Origin: JBIYSM02 sp044759095
GTDB lineage: Bacteria; Bacillota; Bacilli; Brevibacillales; Brevibacillaceae
NCBI RefSeq assembly: GCF_044759095.2
Contig: NZ_JBIYSM020000011.1
Coordinates: 28,701-92,700 of the forward strand
Direction of reading: 5' to 3'
DNA: 64,000 bases
Shown here: piece after piece, positions 60,767 to 64,000 of the stretch
How positions within the stretch are numbered: position 1 is the first letter of the stretch
How the letters are laid out: every line of letters begins with the position of its first letter
Translations under genes and position numbers: made by a program
Notes under the pieces: generated by a model
What the model was told of the DNA's origin: nothing
Databases searched by the model: none
The model's input: the letters and a program-made list of their open reading frames with translations, nothing else

Positions 60767-61717
60767 GTGAAAATAACAAGTATTGCAAAACTGTTGGTTG
60801 CCGTCTTTTTGTTGCTACTGCCCTTGTGGTTGCAATCATTCAATGATTATCTTGTTCATATCGTGATTACGATCGGTGTCTATATCATTTTGACGCTCAG
60901 TCTTAACGTGATCGTTGGTTACGCAGGACAGTTCGCGCTGGGACACGCAGCTTTTTACGGAATAGGAGCGTACGTTGCCTCTATTCTTATGGTTAATTAT
61001 GGAATTTCTTTTTGGTTGGCATTGCCCATATCGGCGATCGTCACGGGGGGGTTCGGTCTCTTGTTGGGCAGTCCCGTTATGCGCTTAAAGGGAGATTACC
61101 TGGGAATTGTTACTTTGGGCTTTGGTGAAATTGTCCGCTTGATTTTTGTAAACTGGGTCGATGTCACCAAAGGTCCGATGGGAATTCCGGGGATTCCTTC
61201 TCCCGAATTGTTTGGTTACAGCTTTCATCAAAAGCTGGATTATTACTACTTGATTTTGGTTCTGGTAGTCATCACAGTCTTTGCTATTCATCGAATCGTT
61301 CATTCCGGGATCGGGTTAAGCCTTTTGGTTGTCCGCGAAGATGAGATTGCGGCGGAATCAATGGGATTACGTCCAGCGAAACTGAAATTGCTGGCATTTA
61401 CAATCGGGGCTTTCTTTGCCGGAATTGCCGGAGCATTTTGGGCATCCTACATTTCGTTTATCAGCCCGGATACGTTTCAGTATCTCGATTCTGTAACCAT
61501 CCTCTCCATGGTGATTTTAGGGGGAATGGGGACGGTTGCCGGCTCCATTCTAGGCGCCACAATATTAACGATCACCCCGGAACTGCTTCGCTTTGTTAGT
61601 GATTATCGCATGATGCTGCTCGGGCTAGCCATCGTCCTCATGATGGTTTTTAAACCGTCGGGATTTTGGGGAGAAAATCGTCGACACCGCAACATGTATG
61701 GTATGGCAAGGAGGTGA
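60767..61717 (+). CDS. livM: Branched-chain-type ABC transporter permease LivM
   Basis: About 316 residues, nine or ten helices, with LNVIVGYAGQFALGHAAFYG and AESMGLRPAKLKLLAFTIGA, typical of LivM. AGGTGG at 60756-60761 favours GTG 60767 over GTG 60758, which lies inside it. The stop is inside the ribosome site of livG. Confidence 0.92.
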   Translation: MKITSIAKLLVAVFLLLLPLWLQSFNDYLVHIVITIGVYIILTLSLNVIVGYAGQFALGHAAFYGIGAYVASILMVNYGISFWLALPISAIVTGGFGLLLGSPVMRLKGDYLGIVTLGFGEIVRLIFVNWVDVTKGPMGIPGIPSPELFGYSFHQKLDYYYLILVLVVITVFAIHRIVHSGIGLSLLVVREDEIAAESMGLRPAKLKLLAFTIGAFFAGIAGAFWASYISFISPDTFQYLDSVTILSMVILGGMGTVAGSILGATILTITPELLRFVSDYRMMLLGLAIVLMMVFKPSGFWGENRRHRNMYGMARR

Positions 61718-61725
61718 TCCGAGAC

Positions 61726-62499
61726 GTGGAACCGGTGTTAAAACTAGAGGGAGTATCCGTTCAATTTGGAGGTCTGTCAGCGGTAAAACAAGTCGACTTT
61801 CATGTAAACAAAGGCGAAATCGTTGCACTGATTGGCCCGAATGGAGCCGGAAAGACCACATTGTTTAATTTGCTCACAGGAATTTATGCTCCCACTTCAG
61901 GAAGCATCTTCTATCAACAAAAAAAGATAAACCAGGTAAAAGCATCTGATCGAGTAAAGATGGGCATTGCAAGAACCTTCCAAAACATTCGCCTGATTAA
62001 AAATTTGACGGTATTGGAGAATGTCTTGGTTGCTCATCGGGATTGTAACTCCGAAAGACTCTGGGAGTCCCTCTTTCCTTCGAAAAAGGTTTACGAAAAG
62101 CGCGCGAAAATCGTGGAAGAGAGTAGGGAAATACTCAAGATCATTGGGCTTGAAAAAAAGAGTAACGAATATGCCAAAAACTTGCCATACGGTGAGCAAC
62201 GCCTATTGGAAATTGCCCGAGCATTGGTTACCAAATGCCAATTGTTGCTGCTAGACGAACCTGCTGCTGGCATGAACTCCACAGAGAAGCAAAACTTGGT
62301 GAACCTGATCCGCCATATATCTCAATTGTTTCAAATTGAGATCGTTTTGATTGAACACGATATCCGTTTGGTCATGAGTATCGCGGATCGCGTCGTAGTC
62401 TTGGATCACGGGGAAAAAATAGCCGAAGGGTCCGGAGCGGAAGTGCAGAATGACCCCAACGTAATCAGGGCTTACCTTGGAGAGGAATTGGCAACATAA
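61726..62499 (+). CDS. livG: Branched-chain-type ABC transporter ATPase LivG
   Basis: About 257 residues. Walker A GPNGAGKTT, a LivG-type signature LPYGEQRLLEIARAL, Walker B LLLLDEPAAGMN, switch His in LIEHDI. The perfect ribosome site AAGGAGGTGATC (61708-61719) fixes GTG 61726 as the start; the longer frame to 61666 lies within livM. Partner of LivF. Confidence 0.93.
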   Translation: MEPVLKLEGVSVQFGGLSAVKQVDFHVNKGEIVALIGPNGAGKTTLFNLLTGIYAPTSGSIFYQQKKINQVKASDRVKMGIARTFQNIRLIKNLTVLENVLVAHRDCNSERLWESLFPSKKVYEKRAKIVEESREILKIIGLEKKSNEYAKNLPYGEQRLLEIARALVTKCQLLLLDEPAAGMNSTEKQNLVNLIRHISQLFQIEIVLIEHDIRLVMSIADRVVVLDHGEKIAEGSGAEVQNDPNVIRAYLGEELAT

Positions 62500-62522
62500 C
62501 GGCAGAGCGGGAGAAAAGGGAT

Positions 62523-63230
62523 ATGTTGGAAATAAAAGGGTTGTCCATTCACTACGGAATGATACCTGCAGTGAAAAATCTTAACATGAATATAAAAAAA
62601 GGCGAAGTCGTGAGTTTGATTGGAACGAACGGTTCCGGGAAGAGTACTACGCTTCGCGGTATCTCGGGGATTGTAAAGCCAAACGAAGGGAGCATTTTTT
62701 TCGACGGGATCGATATTACAAAAGTGGATCCACATAAAATTGTAGAGATGGGAATCTCCCATGTCCCGGAAGGACGTGGCGTTTTTACTGAATTGACCGT
62801 ACTTGAAAATTTGCGCTTGGGGGCATTCATTCGCAAAGACAAGGATGGCATTCAACATGACATACAGGAAGTATTTCGATATTTTCCACGTCTTGAGGAG
62901 CGGAAGAACCAGCTTGCCGGGACTCTAAGCGGAGGCGAACAACAAATGTTGGCGATTGGTCGCGCTCTCATGTCCAGACCAAAGCTCCTTCTGCTGGACG
63001 AACCTTCGATGGGCCTGGCTCCGATCCTGGTTAAGGAAATTTTTAAGATTATTAAAAAGATCAACGAAGAAGGGACCACGATTCTATTAGTGGAGCAAAA
63101 CGCCAAAATGGCTCTCTCCGTTTCTCACCGTGGGTATGTGCTGGAAACAGGTGAAATGGTTGCTCATGGGTTGGTTGAGGAATTGCGGAACAACGATATG
63201 ATTCAAAAAATTTATTTAGGAATTCACTAA
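62523..63230 (+). CDS. livF: Branched-chain-type ABC transporter ATPase LivF
   Basis: 235 residues, the family length. Walker A GTNGSGKSTT (Thr-Asn in place of Pro-Asn), signature LSGGEQQMLAIGRAL, Walker B LLLLDEPSMGL, then LVEQNAKMALSVSHRGYVL. Completes the livJHMGF importer. The hydrolase gene follows 16 bases later, so it is probably in the same transcript. Confidence 0.93.
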   Translation: MLEIKGLSIHYGMIPAVKNLNMNIKKGEVVSLIGTNGSGKSTTLRGISGIVKPNEGSIFFDGIDITKVDPHKIVEMGISHVPEGRGVFTELTVLENLRLGAFIRKDKDGIQHDIQEVFRYFPRLEERKNQLAGTLSGGEQQMLAIGRALMSRPKLLLLDEPSMGLAPILVKEIFKIIKKINEEGTTILLVEQNAKMALSVSHRGYVLETGEMVAHGLVEELRNNDMIQKIYLGIH

Positions 63231-63246
63231 AGAGAGGGGTATTCAA

Positions 63247-63753
63247 ATGAGTCATGACGTCAAAGAAGAAAAAGAACGATTGGAACCGGTATCGATGTAT
63301 GCGATCATGGCAAAACTGTTTGCTCATGTTTCCAAAGCGGTAGTTGATCGTTTTGGCGATGAAGGACGTGAAGCAGTAATGGAAGGGGTTCGCACGTTCG
63401 GGGAAGAACGCGGACGCGATATTGCCCGACGTGCAGCAGCAGTCGGTGAACCAAATGAAATAGAAAACTATCTGCCAAACTATGATATGGGACGAAGCGA
63501 GCTTTTTGAATACGAAACCATCTATCATCCGAAAGAAATCGAACAAACGTTCACAAAATGCGCATTTGCTGAACAATGGAAAAAAGACGGAATGGAAGAG
63601 TATGGAATTCTCTATTGTCACATGATTGATCCGGCGATTGCACGAGGATTCAATCCAAATTTTGAAGTGGTACATGACCAATATATCTTGCGTGAGGGAA
63701 CCTGTCATTTTCGCTTTCAAATGAAAGAAGACGGGGAAAAAACAAGCAAGTAA
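63247..63753 (+). CDS. L-2-amino-thiazoline-4-carboxylate hydrolase family protein
   Basis: 168 residues. The layout (FGDEGREAVMEGVRTFGEER near the N terminus, a Cys in FTKCAFAEQW, and ILYCHMIDPAIARGFNP) matches the ATC-hydrolase family. The founding Pseudomonas enzyme opens the thiazoline ring of ATC to N-carbamoyl-cysteine; many relatives act on unknown substrates. AAAGAGAGGGG precedes ATG 63247. It follows livF closely, and a truncated carbamoylase gene follows it, as expected for an ATC-type pathway. Confidence 0.75.
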   Translation: MSHDVKEEKERLEPVSMYAIMAKLFAHVSKAVVDRFGDEGREAVMEGVRTFGEERGRDIARRAAAVGEPNEIENYLPNYDMGRSELFEYETIYHPKEIEQTFTKCAFAEQWKKDGMEEYGILYCHMIDPAIARGFNPNFEVVHDQYILREGTCHFRFQMKEDGEKTSK

Positions 63754-63798
63754 ATTCTGCAAGAGATAGACATGTCCCATGTGACAGGGGGGTACGAT

Positions 63799-63942
63799 GT
63801 GATTAACCAGGAAAGACTCTGGGACCGATTGTTTCAGTTAAGCCACATTGGAAAGCAGGCAGAGGGTGGGATTACTCGCTTGTCTTTCACGAGAGAAGAG
63901 AGGCAGGCAAAGGACTTGGTAGCTTCTACCCTGAAAATCTAA
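63799..63942 (+). pseudogene. Truncated start of an M20-type N-carbamoyl-amino-acid hydrolase
   Basis: GTG 63799 with a GGGGGG site opens a 47-codon frame, INQERLWDRLFQLSHIGKQ, then GGITRLSFTREE and AKDLVAS, the N terminus of Zn-dependent N-carbamoyl-L-amino-acid hydrolases or allantoate amidohydrolases (usually about 410 residues). Likeness ends at LVASTLKI and TAA follows at 63940-63942; the next 58 bases carry stops in this frame and no likeness to the family. The gene is broken by a deletion or an insertion whose remainder lies past the window. Confidence 0.7.
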
Positions 63943-64000
63943 GTGACTTAGAACAGGCCTTTTTGGCAATAGCAAACTAAGCCCCCGTTGCTTCGTTTTT

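Overview
The window reads as chromosome of a Gram-positive, spore-forming member of the Paenibacillaceae, most like Brevibacillus. The evidence is strong AGGAGG-type ribosome sites with frequent GTG/TTG starts, an SLH-domain cell-surface hydrolase, ywqA/ywqB, YdjO and YtvI homologues, an S-box riboswitch, the futalosine route to menaquinone (mqnB, mqnD) and a sporulation-type orphan histidine kinase. The genus is inferred from gene content only. I saw no tRNA, rRNA, CRISPR array, prophage or intact transposase.

Layout. 1-164: end of a DMT transporter. 454-5543: muropeptide salvage cluster namZ-amiE-nagZ. 5559-5738: two tandem copies of a dispersed hairpin repeat. 5989-8141: threonine degradation (kbl-tdh) behind a structured leader, closed by an inverted, nested repeat copy. 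8343-12207 (minus strand): small protein, cydAB-type oxidase, hypothetical, ydjO, cold-shock gene. 12343-24136: SLH-GH18 hydrolase, YtvI permease, ywqAB (SNF2/SWIM), oxidoreductase, MFS pump and aspartokinase. 24327-34742: one long operon with an IclR regulator, S66 carboxypeptidase, complete peptide ABC importer, M20 amidohydrolase, creatininase-family enzyme and AblB-like acetyltransferase. 34804-40828: tryptophan synthase beta, EamA transporter, MBL-fold protein, SAM-I riboswitch with acireductone dioxygenase, PAS histidine kinase. 40973-42507: GC-rich mqnBD.

42600-47140 is a decaying patchwork: an ABC-ATPase fragment, a sigma-54 activator missing its sensor part, a frameshifted acyl-CoA synthetase abutting it head to head, and a hydantoinase/oxoprolinase remnant with an internal deletion. 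A metallo-beta-lactamase-fold gene among them is intact.

47196-63942 is the most interesting part. A well-formed sigma-54 (-24/-12) promoter with two palindromic upstream sites precedes coxG, a three-subunit molybdenum hydroxylase, XdhC and MocA-like cofactor genes, and a 5-oxoprolinase set (pxpB, pxpC, biotin carrier, pxpA). A sigma-54 activator with N-terminal CBS-like and PAS domains follows, then a complete branched-chain-type ABC importer, a 2-amino-thiazoline-4-carboxylate hydrolase homologue and the truncated start of an N-carbamoyl-amino-acid hydrolase. I infer an inducible route that imports a nitrogen heterocycle, hydroxylates it next to nitrogen to give a lactam, and opens the ring with ATP. 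The substrate is unknown. The neighbouring hydantoinase and carbamoylase remnants suggest that a once larger heterocycle-degradation region is being lost.
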